From JAOBAU01 sp034667465 (GTDB lineage: Bacteria; Acidobacteriota; Thermoanaerobaculia; Gp7-AA8): a stretch of 64,000 bases of DNA. Shown here piece after piece: positions 34,075-43,091 of this stretch (within the stretch, counting starts at the first letter, position 1; each line of letters begins with the position of its first letter). Position numbers and translations under genes: made by a program. Location: positions 183,825 to 247,824 of the forward strand of contig JAXDJV010000022.1 in assembly GCA_034667465.1 (NCBI GenBank), in the 5' to 3' direction. The notes under the pieces are model-generated. The model worked only from the letters and a program-made list of their open reading frames with translations, made no database searches and was not told the DNA's origin.

Positions 34075-37000
34075 TCATAGTGGCGGCGCGGGAATGCGCC
34101 TCGTCAACAACGCGACCGCGCGCCACGATCGGCGCCCGCCGTTTTCTTTGTCGCTATCGATTGCTTCACGTTGCGCAGTTCGGAGCGCCTGCGCGGGACA
34201 CGCACCCGATGCCAGCTGGCGATGCAGCGCGCCGAAGATCAGCCGCGCATCGCGATCTCCGATCGGCGCCAGCGTGCCGATGACGTCGCTCGCGCCGGCC
34301 AGTCCGAATGCGGCGCCGAGACTGATCGCGCGTGTGCCGGCCGACGCCGGAGGAAGAAGCGTCTCGCACGCTGCGAGAACGACGATGCCGCGATGAACCA
34401 GCGGCGCACCGGCGATGGTCTGCCAGGTGACTCGCTGCAATTGGCCCTGCGTCCCGGCGAGCAGCAGCGCCTGTTCTCCCCCGCCCGGCTGTTGCTCCGT
34501 GTGACCGGCGATGTGGGTGACATCCGCATTCGCGATCGCCCCTTCCAGCGCGGCAAACGTCGCGCCCGCGGCCGGAATCGATTGCGACTGCGCATAGAGC
34601 GCGGCGACGTCGCGAACTTCCCGCTCCGCTTCGGGAAGCGACGTTGAGATCCCTCCGCTCGGCAGCGCGATCGCGGCGAGCGACAACCCGTGGTCACGTC
34701 CGGCGTCGCGTTGCAACGATGCGGCGGTCGACGCGATCGACACCGCGAATCGCTCGATCAGATGTCGTCGCGTGCTCCTGTCGTAAAGCGCGGCGAAGGG
34801 CACGCTGCCGAGCTGACGGTCGGGCACGATGACGACTCCGCGCGCTGTCGAGAGCACGACCTCGATTGGACGAATGACATCGTCATACAACGCTGCCGCG
34901 GCGGTCGTTCCTGCTTCGGTCAGTGTCTCCGCGGCCAGCGACGCGAGCGTCTCACTCGAACGCCGCCGGCGCGAGACGAGCGCATCACGCTCGGAGATCG
35001 CAAACGTGACCAGTTCATCGCGCAGCGCCACGGTCTCGATCACCGCCATTCCGCTGCCGGAGAGGCGGCGCTGCAACTCCGCAATCGAGACGACGCCGCC
35101 GCGTGACCTCTCCGCGAATGCAAACGCAGCCGCGATGTCGCCGCGGTCGAGAGTGAGACGGATTGCATCGGTAAACAGAGAGTGCTCGGCATCGAGCACA
35201 CCGGTACCGATCGCGAGACCGCCCAACGTCTGGCGATGCTCTTCGACGATCCGCATGCCACGTTCGAGGTCGGCGATCGCGGCTGAAACATCGCCTCTTG
35301 CAGCCGCGCATCGCGCGCGCAGAAGCAACGGCTCCGGCAACCCGAACGGCAAATCGTGCGCTGCGTAAAAATCGATCGCGCTCGTGAGTGCTTCCGCCGA
35401 CGCGCGAGGATCGCGGCCGGCCAGCGCCGCCCCTTTCGCCACTGCCACTTCGGCAACGTTCGCTGCACGCAACTCCGCGTCGGGAGTGCGCTTCGCGATC
35501 TCCTCGGCCTGCTGCGCCGCCTGCAATGCTTCCGTCGGATGCTCGCTCATCGACTCGAGCAGCGACCAATTCACGAGTGCTTCGATGATGAGCGCCGGAC
35601 GCTTCCCTTCGCGCGCCGCCGAAAGCTCCAGCGCTGCCAGCGACAGCGCCGCATCACGTGAGCTCGCCGCGAGCTCAGCGCGCATCGCGCCGGCAAGGCT
35701 CGTGGCCAGCAGTTCCGTTTCGTCTTCCGCGCTCAGCGCGGCAAACGAACGCATTCGGGCGAGCCACGCTTCGTCGCCTCGTCCGTTCGCGATGAGTGCC
35801 TCGGCAAGCATCGACTCGACGAATGCCTCGCTCGCGCGCTCGCCCGAGCGCCGGAACATCGAAGCGCCATCAGCGAGCACGCGCATGGCGCCCGCCGAGT
35901 CGTACTCGCCCATCAGCGCGCGTCCCAGTTCCCAGCGAATGTGAGCGCCGAGGCTGATGTAGCCAGGATGGGTATCGGCTGCGATGCGCGCGCGTTCGAG
36001 ATCGGCGTGCGCGCCAGCGGCATCGCTGCGCGCCAGACGCGCGCTCGCGGTGTAGTAACGCGCCATGAACGACATCGGATCGCGCGACGATTCGAACAGC
36101 TCCGCGGCGCGAAGGAGATCGCGCTCCGCTACATCGCGCTGATAGCGGCTGTATGCGATGCGGGCGCTGCGATAGAGAACGTGCGCGGCCGCGATCGTTT
36201 CGCGATCGGCCGGCGATGCAACATCGATTGCGCGAACGGCATCGCTCACGAGCGACTCGCCCGACACCGCGATTAGTGCACTGCCGATGTTGCGTGCGAT
36301 CGACAGCCAGCGCACCGCGTCCGCTTCATCGTGACGTTGCAGCGCCTCAGCCCATCGCGCCAGGTACTCCGCTTCCGCGAACGCGCGAGCACGGTCGCGA
36401 TTCGCTGCGACGTACCGATGCACATCCGCCGCGTCGCCACGTTCCGCTGCGTGCTCGAGCAGCGGACGATCTCGATCAAACGCCGACGCGTGCGTGGCGG
36501 CGGGAAGATCGGCGAGATGCGCACGCGCTTCGGTCGCCCATTGCGACGACGGATCGACGCGGAGATAGCGTTCCCACGCCACTCTCGCCTCGCGGCTCAC
36601 ACCCATCCGTTCGAGGATCAGCGCGCGATTGAAAAGCGCCTCCGGAAAGTTCGGATCGATGGCCAGTGCGCGGTCGGCCGCGGAGAGTGCCAGCGGATAC
36701 ACCGATGCGCGTCCGAGTTGCGCCGCGGCGGCATAACGCGCTGCGGCGAGATCGCTGAAGGTCGCCGCACTCCCCGATTTCGCCGCGGCAGATTCGAGGC
36801 GCGCAATCGCATCGGCCGGATTGCGAACCATCACCATCGCCACGCCGGCGGCGTGTTGCGCATCGGCATCGTGTTGACGATCGGCGCGCTCGATGAGCTC
36901 TCCGGCGACGCCGGCCAGCTTCATCTGTTCGGCGTCGATCCTTTCGCCTGCCGTTCGATCGGAGCCCGAATACGCGGCCCAGGCAAATCCGCCGGCGAGC

Positions 37001-37323
37001 CGCGGCTCGACGACGCGCGCGGAACGCGGTGCGACCGCCACCAGTCTCGCCACCGGATCGCGCTGGCGGAGAAACAGCGTCACGCCGATGACCGCGATCA
37101 ACATCGCCGCGACGGCGAGCCACCGAACCGGAAGATGACGCGACGCGATCACGTCGCGCTCCTCATCGAGATGCGCGGTCGCCGACAACACCGCCGCCAT
37201 GCATTCTCTGCATGTCTCGATGTGCGCCAGAACCGCGACTCGTGTTTTCGCATCGACTCTTCCTTCGGCGAACGCTGCAAGCGTCTCGTCGGAAAAACAG
37301 GGCGTGGTCACGTTGAGCGTCAC
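34075..37323 (-). CDS. Zinc-finger anti-sigma / transmembrane / TPR / CHAT protease fusion
   Basis: The 1082-residue protein combines, in order: a zf-HC2-like anti-sigma finger (CFSDETLAAFAEG, HIETCRECMAAVL; residues 9-42), a membrane segment (WLAVAAMLIAVIGVTLFLR), about 600 residues of TPR-like helices, and a C-terminal CHAT domain (from about 820). The CHAT caspase-like dyad is intact: His in NADVTHIAGHTEQ and Cys in VVLAACETLLPPAS, with PDRQLGSVPFAALYD upstream. CHAT domains are cysteine peptidases, as in separase and Csx29. The start overlaps the sigma gene by four bases. The domain order suggests a membrane-tethered anti-sigma factor controlled by, or controlling, a peptidase. Confidence 0.88.
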   Translation of the reverse strand: MTLNVTTPCFSDETLAAFAEGRVDAKTRVAVLAHIETCRECMAAVLSATAHLDEERDVIASRHLPVRWLAVAAMLIAVIGVTLFLRQRDPVARLVAVAPRSARVVEPRLAGGFAWAAYSGSDRTAGERIDAEQMKLAGVAGELIERADRQHDADAQHAAGVAMVMVRNPADAIARLESAAAKSGSAATFSDLAAARYAAAAQLGRASVYPLALSAADRALAIDPNFPEALFNRALILERMGVSREARVAWERYLRVDPSSQWATEARAHLADLPAATHASAFDRDRPLLEHAAERGDAADVHRYVAANRDRARAFAEAEYLARWAEALQRHDEADAVRWLSIARNIGSALIAVSGESLVSDAVRAIDVASPADRETIAAAHVLYRSARIAYSRYQRDVAERDLLRAAELFESSRDPMSFMARYYTASARLARSDAAGAHADLERARIAADTHPGYISLGAHIRWELGRALMGEYDSAGAMRVLADGASMFRRSGERASEAFVESMLAEALIANGRGDEAWLARMRSFAALSAEDETELLATSLAGAMRAELAASSRDAALSLAALELSAAREGKRPALIIEALVNWSLLESMSEHPTEALQAAQQAEEIAKRTPDAELRAANVAEVAVAKGAALAGRDPRASAEALTSAIDFYAAHDLPFGLPEPLLLRARCAAARGDVSAAIADLERGMRIVEEHRQTLGGLAIGTGVLDAEHSLFTDAIRLTLDRGDIAAAFAFAERSRGGVVSIAELQRRLSGSGMAVIETVALRDELVTFAISERDALVSRRRRSSETLASLAAETLTEAGTTAAAALYDDVIRPIEVVLSTARGVVIVPDRQLGSVPFAALYDRSTRRHLIERFAVSIASTAASLQRDAGRDHGLSLAAIALPSGGISTSLPEAEREVRDVAALYAQSQSIPAAGATFAALEGAIANADVTHIAGHTEQQPGGGEQALLLAGTQGQLQRVTWQTIAGAPLVHRGIVVLAACETLLPPASAGTRAISLGAAFGLAGASDVIGTLAPIGDRDARLIFGALHRQLASGACPAQALRTAQREAIDSDKENGGRRSWRAVALLTRRIPAPPL

Positions 37324-38156
37324 GCCTGCCCCTCCTGCACTTCCTTCGAGTGACGGACGTCATTGCTTTTCCCTTGCAGCCCGAAATCGACTCCGTCCGC
37401 TGCTGCTGCGCTGATCACGTCACTGACCTCCGTGGCGCCGACTCCCGCCCGCTCGAGCGCCTCGCGCAGCATTACCAGCAGCGCCTCGATACGGCGATAG
37501 AGAGGACGTTGCGGGACGCCGAGGAGACGGGAGGCATCGGCGATGCTCAGCTCCGCGCCAAAACGGAAGCGGATCAGCATTCGATCTTCGAGCGGTAATG
37601 ATTCGAGCGTTTCGCGTACGACTGCCGCGGCGCGCGCGGAAATCCTCCGCGATTCGGCTTCGCTCGCGCGCGCGTCCGCTCCTTCCGGTGCTGCAACGTT
37701 CGTTTCCTCCGGGAGCGGAACGAGTCGCGGCCGTGCGGCGCGCTCCGGCAGACGCTCCGCCAGTTCCTGAACGCTTCGACGATCGAGCGACGGATCGACC
37801 GCGCGCACAAACGGGACTGCTTCTTCGAGCGAGCGACCGTCGCGCATCAGAAGTTTTTCGAGCAGCACCGCGGCCTCGCCGAGGCGTTCCGCCTCAGCCG
37901 ACGAATGCCAGCGTCCCCAGATGCGGCTGCGCTCGCGCGAAAGCAGCCGCTGCACGACGATCGTAAGAAATGTGCCGAGCGACGAGCGTCCCTCGTATGC
38001 ACGGAGGATCGCGTAGTCGTTTTCCATCAATGCGATTTTCACCGTCGACGCGAAATCCTCCGCATCGGCGGCGCGAAGCCCCGCACGACGGCATACGCCG
38101 GCGATCACGCGATCGACGAGCGGCAGATTGGCCGCGAACAGCTCCGCTGGGCTCAT
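37320..38156 (-). CDS. RNA polymerase sigma-70 family factor paired with CHAT protein
   Basis: The 278-residue protein has sigma region 2 (DAEDFASTVKIALMENDYAI, YEGRSSLGTFLTIVVQRLLS) and region 4 (LPLEDRMLIRFRFGAELSIA, DASRLLGVPQRPLYRRIEAL). A long charged linker (about 145-175) separates them, and about 50 residues extend past region 4, so it is larger than typical ECF factors. It overlaps the zinc-finger/TPR/CHAT gene by four bases, as sigma/anti-sigma pairs do. It is divergent from the MVL lectin gene, a possible target. Confidence 0.88.
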   Translation of the reverse strand: MSPAELFAANLPLVDRVIAGVCRRAGLRAADAEDFASTVKIALMENDYAILRAYEGRSSLGTFLTIVVQRLLSRERSRIWGRWHSSAEAERLGEAAVLLEKLLMRDGRSLEEAVPFVRAVDPSLDRRSVQELAERLPERAARPRLVPLPEETNVAAPEGADARASEAESRRISARAAAVVRETLESLPLEDRMLIRFRFGAELSIADASRLLGVPQRPLYRRIEALLVMLREALERAGVGATEVSDVISAAAADGVDFGLQGKSNDVRHSKEVQEGQA

Positions 38157-38269
38157 CTTTGCTGAAGGAGGGACACAAGCAGCATACGCCCATTATTTTT
38201 TAGGCAGGTACGGAAACGTGTCGGCCAGATCGGGAAAACGCCACCCACGTCGCGCTCTGCGCAATTGTG

Positions 38270-38290
38270 AGCACGGTCAGAGGCCGTGCT
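38270..38290 (+). promoter_or_regulatory. Hairpin in the leader of the MVL lectin gene
   Basis: AGCACGG and CCGTGCT pair around TCAGAGG, 46 bases before the lectin start. It sits in the 180-base region between divergent sigma and lectin genes, which must hold promoters for both; no clear -35/-10 pair is visible. Confidence 0.4.
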
Positions 38291-38336
38291 TCAGCAACCG
38301 AAGTGCACACAAACGCAGAAAAACAAGGAGAGAGTC

Positions 38337-38681
38337 ATGGCGTCTTTTACGGTAGATATCCCGGTCGGCCCGATTTTCAACAACGATGACGCGAAGCAGA
38401 AGTGTCCCATCGCGTGCGCCGCGCACCTCGGTACCTGGAACGGTCAATGGACGACCGTCATCGAGGGCGAGATGAGCGTCTGCGGGTGTACGTACCAGGT
38501 CCCGTCGGGCGGCGCGTCCTCGTTCACGATCGACGTGGCCGCGGGCCCGATTTTCAACAACGATGACGCGCAGACGAAGGGTCCGATCGCGTGTGCCTCG
38601 TACGGCGGAACGTGGAACGGCCAATGGAAGACCGTGGTCGAAGGCAAAATGAGCGTCGTCGGCTGCACCTTCCGGGTGTGA
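38337..38681 (+). CDS. MVL-type mannan-binding lectin, two tandem domains
   Basis: ATG 38337 follows AAGGAGAG and gives 114 residues, about the length of Microcystis viridis lectin MVL. Two 54-residue repeats each read like FTVDIPVGPIFNNDDAKQKC, then LGTWNGQWTTVIEGEMSV; the WNGQW and EGxMSV parts match MVL, which binds the Man2-3GlcNAc2 core of high-mannose glycans. There is no signal peptide, as in MVL. Repeat 1 carries extra cysteines (KCPIACAAH, CGCTY). It is divergent from the sigma gene of the CHAT module and ends at a terminator. Confidence 0.9.
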   Translation: MASFTVDIPVGPIFNNDDAKQKCPIACAAHLGTWNGQWTTVIEGEMSVCGCTYQVPSGGASSFTIDVAAGPIFNNDDAQTKGPIACASYGGTWNGQWKTVVEGKMSVVGCTFRV

Positions 38682-38693
38682 CACACGCTTGAA

Positions 38694-38716
38694 GGCGGCG
38701 GCTTTCGGGCCGCCGC
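38694..38716. terminator. Hairpin between convergent lectin and LolA-like genes
   Basis: GCGGCGGC and GCCGCCGC pair around TTTCGG (38695-38716), between the stop at 38681 (+) and the stop at 38728 (-), followed by TATTCGT. Likely shared terminator. Confidence 0.7.
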
Positions 38717-38727
38717 TATTCGTGAAG

Positions 38728-39492
38728 CTACTTCGGAAACACATCCTTCGGAACATCGCTGCTGATGACGAGATCATCGAGCCGCACCGTCTGCTTCTTC
38801 CCTACCACTTCGCGAGCAGTCGAGATCAGCACGTTGCCGATGCGACGGAACTCGTGGAACTTCACCGCCACCGGCGCGTCTTCCGGCTTCGTTCCCTGCA
38901 GCTTCATGTCCCACTGCTCGACGATGCCGGTGTCGCGATTCACCCACGCCCAATAGACGTCGCCCGGCGTCAGGCCGACACCCTGATCGAACGACAGCTT
39001 CACGACATCCCACTTCCGTCCGCATGCATCGGAGCGCTCGCCGTCGAGCGTGCGATGGACGCCGGGATCCATCATCTTCAGCGGCATCAGCAGCCAGTAC
39101 GTGTCGTTGATGAAGCGCCGATAGCCGAACAACATCATGTCCGGCAACTCCGCCGCGGTCGCTTCGACGCCGTTCTTCCAGGCTTTGCCTTTCATCGTCT
39201 TCACGTTCATCGTGATCACGAACGCGTCACCTTTCTGATCCTTTCCGGTCACGTGATAGTCGCCGGTGTAGCGATCCCACTGCTGCGGAAACGACGCGGC
39301 AATCTTCCCTTCGCGGTCGACGTTGAACGTGAACGCGAAGTAGCGCGCTTTCTCCCACGCCGGGCCGGCCTGGGCATCGAGCGCGCGCCGCGCGACGTCG
39401 TCGGCAGTGGGTGTGGAAGAGGCCGGTTGTTGTGCAAACGCCGGCATCACGAGTGAAAGGACGAGAGCGCTAAAGACCATTCGGCGTCGCAT
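38728..39492 (-). CDS. Secreted LolA/outer-membrane-lipoprotein-sorting-like protein
   Basis: The 254-residue protein has a signal peptide (MVFSALVLSLVMPAFAQQ) and a single beta-rich domain (YFAFTFNVDREGKIAASFPQ, YWLLMPLKMMDPGVHRTLDG, VYWAWVNRDTGIVEQWDMKL). The pattern resembles LolA/LppX-type periplasmic proteins that carry lipid moieties or lipoproteins. It is divergent from the ketosynthase operon (45 bases apart), so a role in moving the lipid product of that operon is conceivable but unproven. Confidence 0.65.
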   Translation of the reverse strand: MRRRMVFSALVLSLVMPAFAQQPASSTPTADDVARRALDAQAGPAWEKARYFAFTFNVDREGKIAASFPQQWDRYTGDYHVTGKDQKGDAFVITMNVKTMKGKAWKNGVEATAAELPDMMLFGYRRFINDTYWLLMPLKMMDPGVHRTLDGERSDACGRKWDVVKLSFDQGVGLTPGDVYWAWVNRDTGIVEQWDMKLQGTKPEDAPVAVKFHEFRRIGNVLISTAREVVGKKQTVRLDDLVISSDVPKDVFPK

Positions 39493-39537
39493 GGGCGGAT
39501 GCTACCATCGCGCCCGCCGACCGACGGCGCACCCGGC

Positions 39538-40788
39538 ATGAACCACGAGAAAATCGTCATCACCGGCATCGGCGCCGTCAGCCCGAACGGATTCGGACGC
39601 GAGCAGTACTTCGCCGCGCTGGCCGCGGGACGCTCCGGCGTCGCCACCATCACGCAGTTCGATCCGTCATCACTTCCCGCGCGCATCGCCGGCGAAGTGA
39701 AAGATTTCGATCCGTCGAAATGGATCGATGCGAAAGAGCTCAAACACGTCTCGCGCGTCGTGCCGCTCGCACTCGCCGCAACGGAAGAGGCGCTGCGCGA
39801 CGCGAAGCTCGATCCGTCAGCGGAAAGCCTCGAGATGCGGCGCTCCATCGGCGTCATGCTCGGCTCCGGCGGCGGCGCGATCGAGTTCAGCGAACGGATG
39901 TACGAGCTCTGGTATCGCGGCGCCGCAAAACAGGCGTCGGTCTACTCCGTTCCCTCCGGCACGATCGGCACGATCGCGTCGGAGATCTCGATGCAGTACG
40001 ACCTGCACGGCTTCTCGCATCTGATCTCGACCGGCTGCACGTCATCGACCGACGCGCTCGGCTACGCGTATCGCAACCTCAGGCTCGGCGTCATCGACTA
40101 TGTGATCGCCGGCGGCGCCGACGCGACGATCACCGAGGGGGTGATGACCGGCTTCTGCATGATGAGAATCGTGTCGAACACGCGGAACGACCGACCGGAA
40201 ACGGCGTCGCGCCCGTTCTCGAAATCGCGCGATGGCTTCGTGCTCGGCGAAGGAGCGTGGATGTTCGTCGTCGAGCGTGAATCGACGGCGCGCGCACGCG
40301 GTGCGCACATCTACGCGGAGATCGCCGGCTACGGTTCGACGTGCGACGCCTATCACCGCGTTCGTCTCGACGAGAACGGTGAAGAGCCGGCGCGCGCGAT
40401 GACGCTGGCGATGAAAGACGCGAACATCGATCCGCGCGAAGTCGGCTACCTCAACTATCACGGCACCTCGACGGAGTTGAACGATCGCATCGAAACGCGC
40501 GCGGTGAAGATCGCGTTCGGCGATCACGCGCGCAACCTGCCGGGATCGGCGACGAAATCGATGATCGGACATCCGCAGGGCGCGTGCGGCTCGGCCGGCG
40601 TCGCCGCGACGCTGATGGCGTTTCGCGACGATCTGCTGCCGCCGACGATCAATCTCGACGATCCCGATCCCGAATGCGATCTCGATTACATCCCGCACCA
40701 TGCGCGCCGCGCGCACATCGACGCGGCGGTCTGCAATACGATCGCGTTCGGATCGAAGAACTCGGCACTCGTGCTGAAACGCGTCTGA
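39538..40788 (+). CDS. Beta-ketoacyl-ACP synthase II (KAS II/FabF-like)
   Basis: The start MNHEKIVITGIGAVSPNGFG (39538) gives 416 residues with the thiolase-fold catalytic triad: Cys in STGCTSSTDALGYAY, His in YLNYHGTSTELND, and His in KSMIGHPQGACGSAG. It condenses malonyl-ACP with an acyl chain. The gene is followed directly by a methyltransferase and an FAD reductase, which suggests a specialised lipid or polyketide path rather than housekeeping fatty-acid synthesis. Confidence 0.92.
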   Translation: MNHEKIVITGIGAVSPNGFGREQYFAALAAGRSGVATITQFDPSSLPARIAGEVKDFDPSKWIDAKELKHVSRVVPLALAATEEALRDAKLDPSAESLEMRRSIGVMLGSGGGAIEFSERMYELWYRGAAKQASVYSVPSGTIGTIASEISMQYDLHGFSHLISTGCTSSTDALGYAYRNLRLGVIDYVIAGGADATITEGVMTGFCMMRIVSNTRNDRPETASRPFSKSRDGFVLGEGAWMFVVERESTARARGAHIYAEIAGYGSTCDAYHRVRLDENGEEPARAMTLAMKDANIDPREVGYLNYHGTSTELNDRIETRAVKIAFGDHARNLPGSATKSMIGHPQGACGSAGVAATLMAFRDDLLPPTINLDDPDPECDLDYIPHHARRAHIDAAVCNTIAFGSKNSALVLKRV

Positions 40789-41450
40789 TGTTCACGCCGC
40801 CACGCATCAACGAACCGGAGCTGCTCGACGAGCATGACGCGCCGCGCGCGGAGATGGAGCGCTCGCTGCGCGATCTCCGCCGTATCAATCGCTGGCTCGG
40901 CGGCATTCGCATCTATCGCCGCGTCGTCCGCGAGCTGCTCGGCGATCGATCGCGGGCGACCGTCCTCGAGCTCGGCGCCGGGACGGCCGATCTGCTCGAT
41001 TCGCTGCCGTCGTCGTACTCAACGATTGCTCTCGACTTCAACATCAATCACCTGCTCTACCTGCGCAAAGAGTCGCGCTCTCTGCGCGTCGTTGGTGATG
41101 CGGCGCGGCTGCCATTTCGCGACGGATCCGTCGACGTCATCACCTCCGCACACTTCTTCCATCACTTCTCGCCGGACGAGAACGTCAACATCTTGTCGGA
41201 TGCGATGCGCGTCGCGCGCGCCGGCGTGGCGATCAACGACACGCGCCGTCATTACGCGCCGCTGCTCTTCATGCTGCTCGTCGGCGCGCTGCGCCTCGTC
41301 GGACGGATCACCGCATACGACGGACCGGCCTCCGTCCGCCGCGGCTACACGCGACCGGAGGTGCGGTCGATCGCCGAGCGCGTGCCGGCGTCGCGGTGGC
41401 GCGTGATTCATCTCGTGCCGTTTCGCTTCGGGCTGTTGCTGTGGAAGTGA
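40788..41450 (+). CDS. Class I SAM-dependent methyltransferase
   Basis: The start overlaps the KAS stop (TGATG, 40786-40790). The 220-residue protein has the SAM motif VLELGAGTADLLDSL, an acidic residue after strand 2 (IALDFNINHLLYL), and a motif-IV-like SAHFFHHFSPDENV. A hydrophobic stretch (LLFMLLVGALRLVGRI) near 160-175 suggests membrane contact. It presumably methylates the KAS-derived product or a quinone-like intermediate. Confidence 0.85.
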   Translation: MFTPPRINEPELLDEHDAPRAEMERSLRDLRRINRWLGGIRIYRRVVRELLGDRSRATVLELGAGTADLLDSLPSSYSTIALDFNINHLLYLRKESRSLRVVGDAARLPFRDGSVDVITSAHFFHHFSPDENVNILSDAMRVARAGVAINDTRRHYAPLLFMLLVGALRLVGRITAYDGPASVRRGYTRPEVRSIAERVPASRWRVIHLVPFRFGLLLWK

Positions 41451-41502
41451 CGCGCGGAGACGCGGCATCCTGAGTCGCGCAGACGACGAAGGATCTGGTG
41501 CC

Positions 41503-42654
41503 ATGGAAACGACATTCGATCTCGCCATCATCGGCGCGGGCCCGGCCGGCTCGACGCTCGCCGCGCTGCTCGCCGGCCGCGGCTTTTCCGTCATCGTCGT
41601 CGATCGCGACATGTTTCCGCGCGACAAGCTCTGCGGCGAGTTCCTCTCCTGGGATGCTCTCCCGATCACGGATGCCCTCGGCATCACCGCCGCGATCGAC
41701 GCCGCCGGCGCGCCGCGCATCGCCGGCTGCCGCATCGTCGGCAACCGGCGCGACTACGAATTCGCGTTGCCGCACGCCGCGCGCGGCGTCTCGCGACTCC
41801 TCTTCGACGACCTGCTGCTTCGCACTGCCGTCTCCCGCGGCGCCGTCGCACGAGACGGCTGGACCGCCACCGCACTCGGCGACACGATCACGCTGACGCG
41901 CGGCAGTGAGACGGAGAGCGTGCGTGCGCGCGTCACCGTCGGCGCGTGGGGACGCTGGGGCCGTTTCGATCAACAGCTCGGACGCGCGTTCGTCCGCGAT
42001 CGCGCGCATCGCAGCTTCGGATTCAAACGTCATTACACCGGTGAGCCGCCGCGCGACGCCATCGAGCTCTTCTCCTTCCGCAACGGCTACCTCGGCGTCA
42101 ACGAGATCGAAGGCTCGCGCACAAACATCTGCGGGCTCGTCGGCGCCGATCGCCTCGCCGGACACAAAGGCCGCTGGGATGCGTTCGTCGATGATCTGCG
42201 TGACGACGAGCCGATACTCGACGCCATGTACGCCCGCTACACACCGGCGCAGGAATCGTTTCTCTCATCCGAGCCGGTGATCTTTCGCGCGCGCTCGCCG
42301 GTCGAAGGCGGCGTCTTCATGATCGGCGACGCGTCGGGCATCGTCGATCCGCTGACCGGCAACGGCATGGCGATGGCGCTGCAGTCGGCGCTGCTCGTCG
42401 CGCCGCAGATCGCCGCGCTGCTCGACGGCCGCGAACGGATCGAAGCCGAGAACGCGTATCGTCACGCGCATCACGCGTTTTTCTCGCCGCGCATCGCATG
42501 GAGTCGCCGCGTGGCGCGGCTGTTGTCGCGTCCTCGCCTGCTCGACGCCGCGCTGTCGACGCGCGCGAAGCTCGGTCCATTCTTCGTTCGCCACACGCGC
42601 GCCGACCGCGACGTCGTCGCGCGAATGACCGATGCGTGGTTCTCGATACAATGA
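41503..42654 (+). CDS. FAD-dependent oxidoreductase, geranylgeranyl-reductase family
   Basis: The 383-residue protein starts with the dinucleotide-binding motif FDLAIIGAGPAGSTLAALLA and CGEFLSWDAL typical of this family. The second FAD motif is GGVFMIGDASGIVDPLTGNG. Relatives reduce isoprenoid or aromatic lipid intermediates. It is third in the KAS/methyltransferase operon and overlaps the response regulator gene by four bases. Confidence 0.88.
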   Translation: METTFDLAIIGAGPAGSTLAALLAGRGFSVIVVDRDMFPRDKLCGEFLSWDALPITDALGITAAIDAAGAPRIAGCRIVGNRRDYEFALPHAARGVSRLLFDDLLLRTAVSRGAVARDGWTATALGDTITLTRGSETESVRARVTVGAWGRWGRFDQQLGRAFVRDRAHRSFGFKRHYTGEPPRDAIELFSFRNGYLGVNEIEGSRTNICGLVGADRLAGHKGRWDAFVDDLRDDEPILDAMYARYTPAQESFLSSEPVIFRARSPVEGGVFMIGDASGIVDPLTGNGMAMALQSALLVAPQIAALLDGRERIEAENAYRHAHHAFFSPRIAWSRRVARLLSRPRLLDAALSTRAKLGPFFVRHTRADRDVVARMTDAWFSIQ

Positions 42655-43010
42655 CCGCCGTGCCGCGCAAGATCCTCATCGTCGACGACGACGTTCACAT
42701 CCGCCGCCTGATCGCGCTCTATCTGAGACAGGCCGGCTTCGAAGTCGTCGACAGCGGCAGCGGTGAAGAAGCGCTGGAGCTCGCCGCGCGCGAGGCGTTC
42801 GACACCGTCCTGGTCGACGTCATCCTCCCCGCCTACGGCGGACTCCGCCTCACCCAGAAGCTGAAAAGCGCCGCCGCCGCGCCGCGCATCATCGTCATGA
42901 GCGGCGACGAATCGCAGCGCGAAGCCGCCGCCGGCTACGGCGCCGACGACTTCCTCACGAAACCCTTCACCCGCGACGAGTTGCTGGCCGTCGTGTCATC
43001 CCGAGCGTAG
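42651..43010 (+). CDS. Single-domain response regulator (receiver only)
   Basis: The 119-residue protein is a CheY-like receiver: KILIVDDDVHIRRLIALYLR with the acidic pocket, phospho-acceptor Asp in DTVLVDVILPAYGG, Ser in IIVMSGDESQ and Lys in LTKPFTRDE. There is no output domain. The start overlaps the FAD reductase stop (ATGA). The last residues and TAG stop (VVSSRA-stop) are inside a TGTCATCCCGAGCG repeat that begins at 42995, so the native end may have been replaced. No partner kinase is near. Confidence 0.85.
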   Translation: MTAVPRKILIVDDDVHIRRLIALYLRQAGFEVVDSGSGEEALELAAREAFDTVLVDVILPAYGGLRLTQKLKSAAAAPRIIVMSGDESQREAAAGYGADDFLTKPFTRDELLAVVSSRA

Positions 43011-43089
43011 CGAGGGATCAGGGAGGGAGGGGCGAACGAACCGCATCGAGTTCCTCCCGCCCGGATCCCTCGCTACGCTCGGGATGACA
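42995..43089. repeat. TGTCATCCCGAGCG inverted repeat, copy 2, supplies response-regulator stop
   Basis: Arms TGTCATCCCGAGCGTAGCGA and the inverse (ending CTCGGGATGACA) flank a GC-rich centre with CCTCCCGCCCGG. The TAG stop of the response regulator lies in the left arm. It separates convergent genes and could terminate both. Confidence 0.9.
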
Positions 43090-43091
43090 GC

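Noticed and set aside
33234..38156. Type III-E CRISPR-associated TPR-CHAT system
   Set aside because: TPR-CHAT and sigma genes are present, but there are no Cas genes, no gRAMP and no repeats of CRISPR type; only the regulatory logic is comparable.
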